This document shows, in pieces, positions 1 to 8,560 of a DNA stretch of 64,000 nucleotides; positions within the stretch are counted from its first letter, which is position 1, and every line of letters begins with the position of its first letter. Source of the DNA: Chitinophagaceae bacterium (GTDB lineage: Bacteria; Bacteroidota; Bacteroidia; Chitinophagales; Chitinophagaceae); contig JABFRU010000015.1 in assembly GCA_013140985.1 (NCBI GenBank), positions 41,092 through 105,091 on the forward strand, read 5' to 3'. The notes beneath the pieces are model-generated. The model was not told the DNA's origin, did not search any database, and worked only from the letters and a program-made list of their open reading frames with translations. The position numbers and the translations under genes were made by a program.

Positions 1-759
1 TGAGTTAAGCGCATTATAACCACCTGTGTTCTCCGGAAGTTTTTGCTTGATGATATCGGCTTCGATAGTTACACCGAGATGATTGGCTTGACCCGTAAGA
101 TCAGCGGATACATGATAGTCTTTATCTTTTTTAAATGCAGGGTTTCTTAAATAGCACCAGAGGATGGTGGCCATACCTAATTCATGCGCCATTTCAAATG
201 CTTTGCTTACTTCCTGTATCTGTCTTGCCGATTCATCGCTACCAAAATAGATCGTAGCGCCAACAGCAGCTGCGCCAAGGTTCCAGCTTTGTTTGATAGA
301 AGCAAACATGATCTGGTCAAATTTGTTGGGGTAAGTGAGGAACTCGTTGTGATTCACTTTTACAATAAAAGGAATTTTATGCGCATACTTTCTTGCCAGA
401 AAACCTAAACCGCCATAGGTAGTAGCCACAGCATTGCAACCGCCTTCAATAGCCAGTTCAATGATATTCTGCGGATCAAAATAAATAGGATTCTTTGCGA
501 AAGAAGCGCCGCCGCTATGTTCAATGCCCTGGTCAACCGGGAGGATAGAAAGATAACCCGTGCCGGACAGGCGACCTTTATTATACATGGCCTGCAGGTT
601 GCGCAGTACTTGCGGATTACGATCGCTGCTGCTCCAGATACGGTCAACAAAATCAGCACCGGGCAGGTGCAGCGCATCTTTTGAAATGGTTTTTGACTGG
701 TGATTGAGCAGGTAGTCGGCTTTATCGCCTAACAATTCGACTATCTTATTATTAGCCAT
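1..759 (-). CDS. fbaB: Class I fructose-bisphosphate aldolase, DhnA/FbaB family (partial, 3' end outside window)
   Basis: The frame stays open to the first base of the window, giving 253 codons without a stop, so the C-terminus lies outside. Residues 64-82 read [19 protein letters not shown], a signature of the FbaB/DhnA-type class I aldolase. The segment [12 protein letters not shown] around residues 129-140 follows. Family members cleave fructose 1,6-bisphosphate to two triose phosphates through a lysine Schiff base, in the cytosol. The ATG at 757-759 is preceded by a TATCTTTG box about 22 bases upstream, which supports the start. The neighbour at 874-1668 has the same direction but is probably a separate unit, because an inverted repeat and a promoter lie between them. 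Confidence 0.85.
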   Translation of the reverse strand, partial: MANNKIVELLGDKADYLLNHQSKTISKDALHLPGADFVDRIWSSSDRNPQVLRNLQAMYNKGRLSGTGYLSILPVDQGIEHSGGASFAKNPIYFDPQNIIELAIEGGCNAVATTYGGLGFLARKYAHKIPFIVKVNHNEFLTYPNKFDQIMFASIKQSWNLGAAAVGATIYFGSDESARQIQEVSKAFEMAHELGMATILWCYLRNPAFKKDKDYHVSADLTGQANHLGVTIEADIIKQKLPENTGGYNALNS

Positions 760-781
760 GTTGATTTGGTTTTTAAGGTCG

Positions 782-789
782 CAAAGATA
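782..789 (-). promoter_or_regulatory. -7 promoter box (TATCTTTG) for the aldolase gene
   Basis: The minus strand reads TATCTTTG, matching the Bacteroidota -7 consensus TAnnTTTG, about 22 bases before the aldolase ATG. I did not find a convincing -33 TTTG. The box adjoins the inverted repeat at 795-881. Confidence 0.5.
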
Positions 790-794
790 AGGTG

Positions 795-881
795 ATAGAT
801 AAAAACTAAAAACTAATAGATAAAAGCGCTTTACAGAGTAAATAGCTTCCCGGATTGGATGCACCTTTAGTTTTTATCTAT
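795..881. repeat. Word-type imperfect palindrome overlapping the 3' end of the BtuF-like gene
   Basis: The 16-mer ATAGATAAAAACTAAA at 795-810 is perfectly inverted at 866-881, with further related words (AATAGATAAAAG) inside. The right arm covers the last codons and stop of the gene ending at 874. It may act as a transcription end signal, but it has no GC-rich stem, and its word-repetitive make-up matches other intergenic palindromes in this window. Confidence 0.6.
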
Positions 882-1668
882 TCTCTTTTATCTCTTCATG
901 AAGCGAACTGAAATAAAAAGGAGCTTTCAGCAAATGACTGCCATACCAACTGAACATTTCACCATCTACCAACATGATCTTTGTTTTGGGCAAATGCATT
1001 TGTAATTCATCAATATGTTTTTGTTTAAAAGGGTAGGGTTCAGAGGAAAGAAGGAGAAGTTCTACGTTGTAAGTTTTAAGTTCATCAATTGCTATTTCGG
1101 GATATCTTGTTTTGTTTTTGAAGGTATTTTCAAAACCAGCTGCTTCAAGCATAGAATGAATGAATGTATCGCCGCCAACGGTCATGTATGGTTTTTGCCA
1201 GATGAGATATGCTGTTCGAAGTTTGCTGTTTGATGTTTGAAGTTGAGAGAAGCTTTCCCTGGTTCGGTCATTTATTTCCTTAGCTTGTTTTACTCGCCCT
1301 GTTATTAATCCTATTTGCTCTATCATGTGATAAGCATCATCCAGATTATTGACATCACTGACCCAGACCGGGAAATGTTTTTCCAACTCTTCTACTTGTT
1401 CTTTTACATTCTCTTCTTTATTGGCAATGATGAGATCAGGTTGAAGTTGATGAATGATGTGTGGCTCTATTTGTTTGGTACCGCCCACTCTTGTTTTTAT
1501 TTTGAACCATTCAGCAGGATGCACACAAAATTTAGTGATGCCGGTCACTTCTTTATCCAGGCCTAAGTCAAATAATAATTCTGTTTGCGAAGGCACCAAT
1601 GAAATAATGCGCTGCGGAGTTTGTGGAATAGAAACTTTTCTGCCTGTTTGATCGATAAATAAAGACAT
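874..1668 (-). CDS. BtuF-like helical-backbone metal/cobalamin-binding protein
   Basis: This 264-residue protein matches the periplasmic-binding-protein-2 family used for cobalamin and iron-chelate uptake. The N-terminus reads RIISLVPSQTELLFDLGL (residues 20-37), followed by GITKFCVHP and a PDLIIANKEEN segment near 77-87. The second lobe contains AYLIWQKPYM and GGDTFIHSML. No signal peptide or lipobox is visible, so export is unproven; some Bacteroidota members of the family are cytosolic-looking. No ABC permease is adjacent. Residues 142-152 are encoded by a word-repetitive stretch (1211-1247) like the intergenic repeats of this window. The stop codon lies in an arm of the palindrome at 795-881. 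Confidence 0.75.
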   Translation of the reverse strand: MSLFIDQTGRKVSIPQTPQRIISLVPSQTELLFDLGLDKEVTGITKFCVHPAEWFKIKTRVGGTKQIEPHIIHQLQPDLIIANKEENVKEQVEELEKHFPVWVSDVNNLDDAYHMIEQIGLITGRVKQAKEINDRTRESFSQLQTSNSKLRTAYLIWQKPYMTVGGDTFIHSMLEAAGFENTFKNKTRYPEIAIDELKTYNVELLLLSSEPYPFKQKHIDELQMHLPKTKIMLVDGEMFSWYGSHLLKAPFYFSSLHEEIKENR

Positions 1669-1750
1669 GCAACGATTTGCTGCAAATTACTAAAGGAAAA
1701 AAAGTCAGGGCTAAATGAAATGGTAAGGAAGGTTTTCGAAGTCCACCGTG

Positions 1751-1778
1751 CCTCCTGCTAAATTTGTTTAGCAGGAGG
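1751..1778. repeat. Perfect 12-bp stem hairpin in a 446-bp intergenic gap
   Basis: The sequence CCTCCTGCTAAA (1751-1762) is exactly inverted at 1767-1778 around a four-base loop. No T-run follows on either strand, so this is not a standard intrinsic terminator. It lies between the cystathionine beta-synthase gene and the BtuF-like gene, both on the minus strand. Confidence 0.6.
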
Positions 1779-1785
1779 GGTTCCG

Positions 1786-1936
1786 GGATTAATTACTTTT
1801 CATGGATTTGGACACGGTGACACTTGGATTTGGTCTTCAAGGAACTTGGATGGTTTTCTTCAATGGACGTTGGATCTTAACTGGTTTTTCTAAGGATTTG
1901 GTTTCGGTTTCTTTCTATTGGATATTGGACTAAATG
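1786..1936. other. Intergenic stretch rich in a TTGGAT word
   Basis: TTGGAT occurs at least four times in about 150 bases, along with near matches such as TTGGAC and GGATTTGG. I see no credible gene here. The rest of the gap, to 2114, holds no recognisable feature. Confidence 0.35.
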
Positions 1937-2114
1937 TGAGACAAAAATAGGCGTCGGTCTAAAGCCTTGCAAGAGAAAAACTGCCCGACTTTTTATAGTA
2001 AACTGACCTATACTTTTTATGGCATTTACTATCACCGAAAATCCGTAATAATACGATAAATGTATCCTGGGAGCATTTTTGCACTGGCTCACAGTAATTT
2101 ATAAGTACCTGCTG

Positions 2115-3473
2115 CTATTTGCCGAGGGACTGTATCACATCATATTTAGTAATGATATGGTAATTGCCACCTTCATCTTTTGAAAGTACTGCGCCATTCT
2201 CCCGGTTAATCAAATGACTTAACTTTTCAACCGGTGTGTCATAAGCCACCAGGGGGAATGTTGGTTCGAGTACTTCCTGAACTTTTGCATGTTTGATATC
2301 AGGATTGTCAAATATTTTCTGAAACAAACCGCTTTCGCTGATAGCGCCAACAGGCCCGTTGCCATTCATTACAGGGATATGCTCAATGTCAAATTTTTTC
2401 ATCAGCTCAACAGCTTCAGAAACTGTTTGTGAAGGTTCGATCGTTATTAATTTTTTTGTTCCTCTTGCACTTACCACATCACGGAAAGTTTTTACATCAA
2501 GGAAACCTCTTTCGATCATCCACTGGTCATTGTATATTTTACCTACATAGCGACTGCCATGATCATGAAAGATGCAAACAACAAGATCATCCTTTTTCAA
2601 CCGGTTTTTTAATTGCATTAATCCCTGTATGCAACTGCCGGCGCTGTATCCGCAAAACATTCCTTCATCTTTCGCCAGCTTTCTCGCCATGATAGCGCCA
2701 TCTTTATCCGTTACCTGTTCAAAGTGATCGATGTATTGCATATCATAATTCTTCGGGACAAAATCTTCACCAAAACCTTCGCTGATATAAGGATGTACTT
2801 CATTCATATCAACTTCGCCGGTCCGGAAATACTTTGTGAGCAATGAACCATAGACATCAATGGCCCATACCTGTATGTTTGGATTTTGTTCTTTTAAATA
2901 TTTTCCTGTGCCAACAATTGTTCCCCCGGTACCTGCTGTGCAAACAAGATGAGTGATCTTTCCATCTGTTTGTTTCCATATCTCCGGCCCGGTTGATTCG
3001 TAATGCGCTAAACGATTAGCCAGGTTATCATATTGGTTCATATGATAGGAGTTAGGGATCTCCTTTGCCAATCTTGCCGCCACACTATAATAACTCCGTG
3101 GATCTTCAGGTAAAACATTGGTAGGGCAAACGATCACTTCTGCGCCAACTGCTTTCAGTATATCTGCTTTTTCTTTGGATTGTTTATCAGTAGTAACAAA
3201 AACGCATTTATATCCTTTTACACAGGCTGCCAGTGCAAGACCCATTCCTGTATTACCGGAAGTGCCTTCAATGATAGTGCCACCCGGTTTTAACTTGCCT
3301 TCCTGCTCGGCTACTTCCACCATTTTTAGTGCCATGCGGTCTTTGATAGAATTACCGGGATTGAAATAATCAACTTTCGCTAATACAGTACAAGGAAAGT
3401 CTTTAGTGATCTTGTTGAGTCTTATCAGCGGAGTATTGCCGATCGTTTCAAGGATATTATTCTTTATGTCCAT
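2115..3473 (-). CDS. Cystathionine beta-synthase-type PLP enzyme with CBS domain pair
   Basis: This 452-residue protein has an N-terminal PLP fold-type II domain and a C-terminal tandem CBS pair. The PLP lysine is K44 in NPGNSIKDR, the phosphate/asparagine loop is EGTSGNTGMG, and the glycine loop is TAGTGGTIVGTG. The CBS modules cover roughly residues 340-450 (for example EHIPVMNGNGPVGAISE). The architecture matches cystathionine beta-synthase, which condenses serine and homocysteine, rather than the shorter CysK/CysM. A cysteine synthase activity cannot be excluded from sequence alone. A TACCTTTG box lies 16 bases upstream of the ATG. The protein is cytosolic and apparently monocistronic. 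Confidence 0.85.
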   Translation of the reverse strand: MDIKNNILETIGNTPLIRLNKITKDFPCTVLAKVDYFNPGNSIKDRMALKMVEVAEQEGKLKPGGTIIEGTSGNTGMGLALAACVKGYKCVFVTTDKQSKEKADILKAVGAEVIVCPTNVLPEDPRSYYSVAARLAKEIPNSYHMNQYDNLANRLAHYESTGPEIWKQTDGKITHLVCTAGTGGTIVGTGKYLKEQNPNIQVWAIDVYGSLLTKYFRTGEVDMNEVHPYISEGFGEDFVPKNYDMQYIDHFEQVTDKDGAIMARKLAKDEGMFCGYSAGSCIQGLMQLKNRLKKDDLVVCIFHDHGSRYVGKIYNDQWMIERGFLDVKTFRDVVSARGTKKLITIEPSQTVSEAVELMKKFDIEHIPVMNGNGPVGAISESGLFQKIFDNPDIKHAKVQEVLEPTFPLVAYDTPVEKLSHLINRENGAVLSKDEGGNYHIITKYDVIQSLGK

Positions 3474-3489
3474 AGCAAGCGTTGATGGG

Positions 3490-3497
3490 CAAAGGTA
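3490..3497 (-). promoter_or_regulatory. -7 promoter box (TACCTTTG) for the cystathionine beta-synthase gene
   Basis: The minus strand reads TACCTTTG, an exact TAnnTTTG match 16 bases before the ATG at 3473. The leader would be very short. Confidence 0.45.
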
Positions 3498-3693
3498 AGA
3501 AAAGAGAATGGTGAACGGTCAATGACAATGATCTAACGTCCGCAATCAATCATGATGACAGAATTGTGCCGGTCTGTTTCTCGCTGGTAGCTATCGGCGG
3601 TAGATTGGGACTGTTGGTTTCTTACCGCATGGAGAAGAAATGACGGGGAACAATAAAGACAAGATATAAGTTAAACCACACGGCTTATCATAA

Positions 3694-3710
3694 CCCTGCT
3701 TCCAGCGGGG
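3694..3710 (-). terminator. Possible terminator hairpin after the S41 protease gene
   Basis: CCCTGCT, a TCC loop and AGCGGGG form a 7-bp stem (one G-U pair) three bases after the protease stop. The T-run lies on the plus-strand side and is only two bases long on the minus side. The assignment is therefore weak. Confidence 0.35.
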
Positions 3711-3713
3711 TTT

Positions 3714-5297
3714 TTACTGTTTGATCTTCTCTAATGCTTTTTGAATAACAACATCATCACTGTTCAATACTTCATAATAACCAGCACCCCGCCACTTATA
3801 GCGGGCCAGTATTGCTTTCAGTCTTTGTTGGATCAATTCTTTTTCCCTGCCTTTTATTAAACCGGCCTCAATTGAATTACCTGGTTGTTTGATAAAGTCA
3901 TTCCACAGATCGGCAGCATTAAAACGCCGGGTAAAATCTGTTGCTGACTTGTATTGTTCCATTTGCTTTTTATTCTTCAAATAGTAATAGTAAGCAAAAC
4001 TGCCCAGGTTGCTTCCTGCGATGAGGTTATTCAGTTGCTTCCCGTACAGTATTGTATCAATAGAAACAAATATGTCGGGCATGATACCGCCGCCGCCATA
4101 CACGGTGTCTTTGCAAACCGTCAAAAAAACCTTGCCATTATTTACTTTATTTGAATCTTTAAAACGTAACTCACCGGTTGAATGACGTTCCCATAATTCA
4201 TCCATATAGACTTTTCTTCCTTTTTCATAAGATCGCTGAATGCTGCGGCCCAACGGGGTATAATATCTTGCGATGGTCAACCTGATAGCAGAACCATCAC
4301 CCAATGGAAACTGCTCCTGCACCAGGCCCTTACCAAAACTGCGGCGGCCAATAATAGTTGCCCTGCACCACTCCTGCAACGCACCTGCCACCACTTCGCT
4401 TGCACTGGCAGATAATTCATCCACCAATACAACCAGTTTGCCTTTTTCAAATAACCCTGGTCTTTTGCAGCGGTATTCTCTTTTTTTGTTGTTTACTCCT
4501 TCAGTATAGACAATAAGTTTATCACCATCCAGAAATTCATCTGCTATATCAACTGCTTCGTCCATAAAACCACCTCCATTTTCTCTCAGGTCGAAAACGA
4601 GATCCTTCAGACCCTGCTTTTGCAATGTTTCAAGAGCCGACATGAATTCTTCATAACTATTCTCCGAAAATTTTTCGAGTTTGATATAGCCCGTTGTCTT
4701 ATCCATCATATAAGCAGCATCTATCGCTGAAACAGGAATGGTATTTCGGGTAACCGTAACTAGTTGCTCTTTTCCATCTCTTAATAATTGCAAAATAACT
4801 TTTGATCCTTTGGAACCCTTGATAAAATTCTTTATCTCATCTCTACTTCTGTTCTTTCCGGCCAGCAGGCTGTCATTTACTTTAATGATTTTATCACCGA
4901 TCTGCAATCCGGCTTTTTCACCTGGTCCCCCGGAAATTACATGAACGATGTTTATTGTATCAGCAAATACACTGAATTCAATACCAATTCCATCGAACTT
5001 TCCTTCCAGATCTTCATTGGCCTCCTGTAGTTGAACGGGTGGCAGATAAAGAGAATGCGGATCAAGTTCATTTATCATTTCCTCTATAGCTTTTCCCTGC
5101 AGGGAATCTGTCATCACCGAATCAACATATCTAAGCCTTATCAGATCAAGGGCTTTTTGTAAAGTGCCCCGGCTATTGGAGCCAAAGAATTGTCCCCCAT
5201 GCTTATTGCCCATCTTATATCCCAATAACATTCCAATGATCAGTACAACAGAAAAGATCAGCGGAAGCCAAACTTGCAATTTTTTATTACCCATCAT
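3714..5297 (-). CDS. C-terminal processing protease, S41 family (CtpA/Prc type)
   Basis: This 527-residue protein has an uncleaved or cleavable N-terminal membrane segment (about residues 8-27), a PDZ domain (about 95-180) with GGPGEKAGLQIGDKI, and an S41 protease core. The catalytic serine lies in SASASE (296-301) and the general-base lysine is K323 in FGKGLVQ. Members cleave proteins near the C-terminus in the periplasm. The C-terminal 130 residues beyond the core are of the kind seen in Bacteroidota homologues. It is transcribed divergently from the amino-sugar kinase gene, with 81 bases between the two starts. Confidence 0.9.
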   Translation of the reverse strand: MMGNKKLQVWLPLIFSVVLIIGMLLGYKMGNKHGGQFFGSNSRGTLQKALDLIRLRYVDSVMTDSLQGKAIEEMINELDPHSLYLPPVQLQEANEDLEGKFDGIGIEFSVFADTINIVHVISGGPGEKAGLQIGDKIIKVNDSLLAGKNRSRDEIKNFIKGSKGSKVILQLLRDGKEQLVTVTRNTIPVSAIDAAYMMDKTTGYIKLEKFSENSYEEFMSALETLQKQGLKDLVFDLRENGGGFMDEAVDIADEFLDGDKLIVYTEGVNNKKREYRCKRPGLFEKGKLVVLVDELSASASEVVAGALQEWCRATIIGRRSFGKGLVQEQFPLGDGSAIRLTIARYYTPLGRSIQRSYEKGRKVYMDELWERHSTGELRFKDSNKVNNGKVFLTVCKDTVYGGGGIMPDIFVSIDTILYGKQLNNLIAGSNLGSFAYYYYLKNKKQMEQYKSATDFTRRFNAADLWNDFIKQPGNSIEAGLIKGREKELIQQRLKAILARYKWRGAGYYEVLNSDDVVIQKALEKIKQ

Positions 5298-5378
5298 AAA
5301 CCTTTATTCAGTAATTTGACGCAAAATACTGGATTTGAACGGAACAGGTGAAGCAGTTGTATAATTCAACAATTCTTT

Positions 5379-6221
5379 ATGCCGGTTGTAAAACTCATCG
5401 CAGATTGCGGTGCTACAAAAGCAGAATGGTGTTTACTTAAAGAGGGTAAAAGCAAAACAATTTTTACACAGGGCATCAGCCCTTATTTTCTCAGTACAGA
5501 ACAAATAACTGACCTGCTGCAAAAGGAACTTAAACCAGTATTAAAAAATATTGGTATTGATGAAATTTATTACTATGGGACCGGTTGTGCTAATCCCAAT
5601 AATGCAAAGTCAGTAAAAAAAGCGATCAGTAAAGTATTTGCCGGTGCAAAAATAGAAGTAACACATGACCTGATGGCAGCAGCAAGAGCTTTGTGCGGAA
5701 AACAAAAAGGCATTGCCTGTATTTTGGGCACCGGTTCCAATTCCTGTTATTATGATGGGAAAAAAATTGTAAAGAACAGCCCTGGTCTTGGATATGTGCT
5801 CGGCGATGAAGGGAGTGGCGCTTATCTTGGAAAAAAAGTGATACAGTATTATCTGTACGGAACTTTTGATGATGAACTGCGGGGAAGATTTGATCTTTCT
5901 TTTACTACCAATGCATCGGAGATACTGGAAAATGTTTACAAAAAACCATTGCCTAACAGATATCTTGCGGGTTTTTGCAAGTTCCTTGCTGAGAACAGGG
6001 GCCATTATATGATCGAAAATATCATCGAAGACGGCCTGAACGATTTTTTCTTTAGCCATTTATGCAAATACAAAGAAATATGGACACTGCCGGTGAATTT
6101 TACTGGTGGAGTTGCATTTGGTTTTAAAGATGTGTTGCAGCAACTTTGCGACAGCTATGAATTTGAGCTGGGCAAAATAATGAAGAACCCGATGCAGGGA
6201 TTGGCGGAATACCACAGTTAA
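5379..6221 (+). CDS. BadF/BadG-type amino-sugar kinase (N-acetylglucosamine/N-acetylmuramic acid kinase-like)
   Basis: This 280-residue ASKHA-fold protein begins with the phosphate-1 motif IADCGATKAEWCLL (7-20). It has CILGTGSNSCYYDG as the phosphate-2 region and GLGYVLGDEGSGAYLG after it, all typical of the BadF/BadG/BcrA/BcrD ATPase family that includes GlcNAc kinases. It lies nine bases upstream of murQ on the same strand. This suggests phosphorylation of an amino sugar recovered from cell-wall turnover; whether the substrate is GlcNAc or MurNAc cannot be told. The length fits the family. Confidence 0.8.
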   Translation: MPVVKLIADCGATKAEWCLLKEGKSKTIFTQGISPYFLSTEQITDLLQKELKPVLKNIGIDEIYYYGTGCANPNNAKSVKKAISKVFAGAKIEVTHDLMAAARALCGKQKGIACILGTGSNSCYYDGKKIVKNSPGLGYVLGDEGSGAYLGKKVIQYYLYGTFDDELRGRFDLSFTTNASEILENVYKKPLPNRYLAGFCKFLAENRGHYMIENIIEDGLNDFFFSHLCKYKEIWTLPVNFTGGVAFGFKDVLQQLCDSYEFELGKIMKNPMQGLAEYHS

Positions 6222-6230
6222 AAGCAGAGC

Positions 6231-7046
6231 ATGGCATTTAAAAAAATTACTGAACAACCAAGTTATTACCGGGAACTGGAAAAAATGCCGGTAAGAGAGT
6301 TGTTGGTGAACATTAATCATGAAGATGCTACTGTGTCTGCTGCTGTGGCTAAGGCCATTCCGCAAATTGTAAAATTGGTAGAAGCGGCAGCGGATAAAAT
6401 GCTGATGGGCGGACGTATGTTCTATATCGGTGCAGGTACCAGCGGAAGATTGGGAATTGTGGATGCAAGTGAATGCCCGCCTACGTATGGTGTTCCTTAT
6501 GGACTGGTGATAGGCATTATTGCAGGCGGTGAAAAAGCAATTACAACGGCAGTTGAATTTGCAGAAGATGATAAAGAACAGGGATGGAAAGACCTGCAAG
6601 CGCATAATGTCAGCGATAAAGATGTAGTGATCGGTATTGCAGCCAGCGGAACCACACCTTATGTGATCGGCGCATTGGAAGAATGCAGGAAAAATGGAAT
6701 AATTACAGGAAGCATTTCATGTAATCCTGATTCACCGGTAAGTGCAGCAGCAGATTTTCCTATTGAAGTGGTGGTAGGACCAGAATTTGTGACCGGGAGT
6801 ACCAGGATGAAAAGCGGTACTGCACAGAAATTAGTCTTGAATATGATCTCCACTACCATCATGATCCAATTAGGAAGGGTAGAGGATAATAAAATGGTGA
6901 ATATGCAACTCACCAATGATAAACTGGTTGACCGGGGTACCCAAATGCTGATGGAAAGGGTAAAGATGAATGATTATGAAAAAGCAAAAGAGCTTTTATT
7001 GAAATACGGCAGCGTAAAAAAGGCCGCTGATTCTTTCTCCAAATAA
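6231..7046 (+). CDS. murQ: N-acetylmuramic acid 6-phosphate etherase
   Basis: This 271-residue SIS-domain protein carries the family signature IGAGTSGRLGIVDASECPPT (residues 66-85), with the catalytic glutamate at E81. It also has GPEFVTGSTRMKSGTAQK later in the chain. The enzyme cleaves the lactyl ether of MurNAc-6-phosphate to give GlcNAc-6-phosphate, the key cytosolic step of peptidoglycan recycling. It follows the amino-sugar kinase gene after nine bases, so the two almost certainly form one transcript. The chain is a little shorter at the C-terminus than the roughly 300 residues of the E. coli enzyme. Confidence 0.92.
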   Translation: MAFKKITEQPSYYRELEKMPVRELLVNINHEDATVSAAVAKAIPQIVKLVEAAADKMLMGGRMFYIGAGTSGRLGIVDASECPPTYGVPYGLVIGIIAGGEKAITTAVEFAEDDKEQGWKDLQAHNVSDKDVVIGIAASGTTPYVIGALEECRKNGIITGSISCNPDSPVSAAADFPIEVVVGPEFVTGSTRMKSGTAQKLVLNMISTTIMIQLGRVEDNKMVNMQLTNDKLVDRGTQMLMERVKMNDYEKAKELLLKYGSVKKAADSFSK

Positions 7047-7048
7047 AT

Positions 7049-7161
7049 AGTTTAAAAATTTAACGGTTTAAAGGTTTAATGTTTCGTGTTTTACGGAGAG
7101 TTTTCGCCATAACGGGAACTCAACTTTTAAACCTTTGAACTTTTGAACCTTTAAACTGTTT
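7049..7161. repeat. Word-type imperfect palindrome after murQ
   Basis: The left arm (7049-7081) is made of AGTTTAAA and GGTTTAAAGGTTTAA words. The right arm (7122-7161) is made of AACTTTTAAACC and TTTGAACC words that pair with it imperfectly over about 33 bases, with a loop of about 40. It starts two bases after the murQ stop and ends at the next promoter box. It may end the murQ transcript, although it is not a standard terminator. Confidence 0.55.
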
Positions 7162-7169
7162 TATCTTTG
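7162..7169 (+). promoter_or_regulatory. -7 promoter box (TATCTTTG) for the 188-residue hypothetical gene
   Basis: TATCTTTG matches TAnnTTTG and ends 17 bases before the ATG at 7187. TTTG tetramers lie at 7134 and 7142, but neither has ideal -33 spacing. Confidence 0.45.
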
Positions 7170-7186
7170 TCCTGTAGCGATTGTTT

Positions 7187-7753
7187 ATGCAAGACATTGA
7201 GCCTTTTTATAACTGGCGGCATATTTATACAAGTGAGGAAGACCAGCGGTCACCTTTTTTTGGAAGAACTTATTCTGAATTCGAATTCTCCCAAACGGTA
7301 TATAATTTTTATATCCATCCGCAATGGGATGATTTTGGGAGCCGCACACTATACCTGAAAGTATTGCTGGCCGATTATGAAGAAAAATATGCAGTGATCG
7401 AACTGATCGGTGAATGGAACGATGCCATTGAGAATGATATCATGGAATTAAAGCGGGAGGTGCTGGAAAAATTCCTATTTGAAGGGATCCATAAATTCAT
7501 TCTCATCGGGGAAAATGTACTCAATTATCACAGCGATGGCCGGGATTATTATGAGGAATTATATGAAGAATTATCGGATGAGAATGGTTGGGTCGTTTGT
7601 CTGAATATGCCGGAACAAACTCAGTATGATTTCAAAAAAGCCCGTCTGAACCAGTATGTCGAATTGATTGAATTGGATAACTGGAGGACCTATAAGCCCT
7701 TTCATTTATTTAAAAAAATAGACGGAGAATTGATGGCAAGGCTGGGGAATTAG
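7187..7753 (+). CDS. Conserved hypothetical protein
   Basis: I do not recognise a named family. The protein has 188 residues, is acidic and soluble, has no signal peptide, and is rich in aromatic residues. One internal stretch, KFILIGENVLNYHSDGRDYYEELYEEL, resembles a Rossmann-like strand followed by an acidic helix. The ATG at 7187 is chosen over the in-frame TTG at 7181 because a promoter box ends at 7169 and ATG is far commoner. It stands alone between murQ and sdhC on the same strand. Function is unknown. Confidence 0.65.
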   Translation: MQDIEPFYNWRHIYTSEEDQRSPFFGRTYSEFEFSQTVYNFYIHPQWDDFGSRTLYLKVLLADYEEKYAVIELIGEWNDAIENDIMELKREVLEKFLFEGIHKFILIGENVLNYHSDGRDYYEELYEELSDENGWVVCLNMPEQTQYDFKKARLNQYVELIELDNWRTYKPFHLFKKIDGELMARLGN

Positions 7754-7789
7754 GCCAAGAATCGTTTTTCTAATATGGCGTTCCGATAG

Positions 7790-7797
7790 TACTTTTG
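7790..7797 (+). promoter_or_regulatory. -7 promoter box (TACTTTTG) for the sdh operon
   Basis: TACTTTTG matches TAnnTTTG and ends 31 bases before the sdhC ATG at 7829. The -33 element is not evident. Confidence 0.4.
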
Positions 7798-7828
7798 CAG
7801 TAATTGATTATCCCCTATAACTGCATTT

Positions 7829-8500
7829 ATGAAATGGTCTGAAATGTTCACCTCTTCAGTTGGCAAAAAGTGGGTGATGGCTTTGACAGGTATCTTTCTT
7901 ATTCTTTTCCTTATTGTTCATGTGAGCCTCAATGCCTGCATCTGGGCAAATGACAACGGCAAAATGTTTTTGGACGGCGCCCATTTTATGGGAAGCAATA
8001 TTGTACCCCGCATATTGGAAGTAGGGTTGATGTTTGGTTTCCTGTTGCACATCATCCAGGGAATAATGCTTGAATTTCAAAACCGCAGCAAAAGGAAAAA
8101 GGGTTATGCAGTAGCCATGGGTAATAAAGGCAGCAAATGGTATAGCCGCAGCATGGGATTATTAGGCACATTGATATTGATCTTCCTTATCATACATCTT
8201 TCTCATTTCTGGGTACCGAACAGGAGCAACCAGGGTTGGTTATTAGGGGAAGAGATCAACCTGTATGAGAAAATGAGATTTACTTTCCAGGAAGAATGGG
8301 TGGTAATTGTATATGTATTGGGATGTATTTCGCTTGCATGGCATTTATTGCATGGTTTTCAAAGTGCATTCAGAACGATCGGTGTTAGAAATAAAAAGTA
8401 TTTGCATTTATTAAATGCAACGGGCATTGCGTTCTCGGTCATTGTGCCATTGGCTTTTGCATTGATGCCGTTGAGTTTTTACTTTGGTTGGCTGAAATAG
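7829..8500 (+). CDS. sdhC: Succinate dehydrogenase cytochrome b558 subunit
   Basis: This 223-residue protein has five hydrophobic segments and the opening MKWSEMFTSSVGKKWVMALTG style of the Bacteroidota SdhC/FrdC b558 family. Histidines that could bind haem lie in IVHVSLN, LLHIIQG, IIHLSHF and WHLLHGFQSAF. It anchors SdhA and SdhB to the inner membrane and passes electrons to menaquinone. sdhA follows on the same strand but only after 330 bases, which hold a cluster of hairpins. This is unusual for an operon that is normally tightly packed. Confidence 0.9.
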   Translation: MKWSEMFTSSVGKKWVMALTGIFLILFLIVHVSLNACIWANDNGKMFLDGAHFMGSNIVPRILEVGLMFGFLLHIIQGIMLEFQNRSKRKKGYAVAMGNKGSKWYSRSMGLLGTLILIFLIIHLSHFWVPNRSNQGWLLGEEINLYEKMRFTFQEEWVVIVYVLGCISLAWHLLHGFQSAFRTIGVRNKKYLHLLNATGIAFSVIVPLAFALMPLSFYFGWLK

Positions 8501-8560
8501 CAGGCTGGCAGGGAATAGCAAGTAGCGAGTAGAGGGAAGAGTATGTAAGTGGGAAAATTC

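Noticed and set aside
1877..2092. 71-codon open frame on the minus strand in the gap before the cystathionine beta-synthase end
   Set aside because: It has no signal, motif or composition of a gene, and it lies in a word-rich intergenic stretch.
5610..6605. Long open frames antisense to the amino-sugar kinase and murQ
   Set aside because: They are shadow frames of strongly supported genes and have no coding features of their own.
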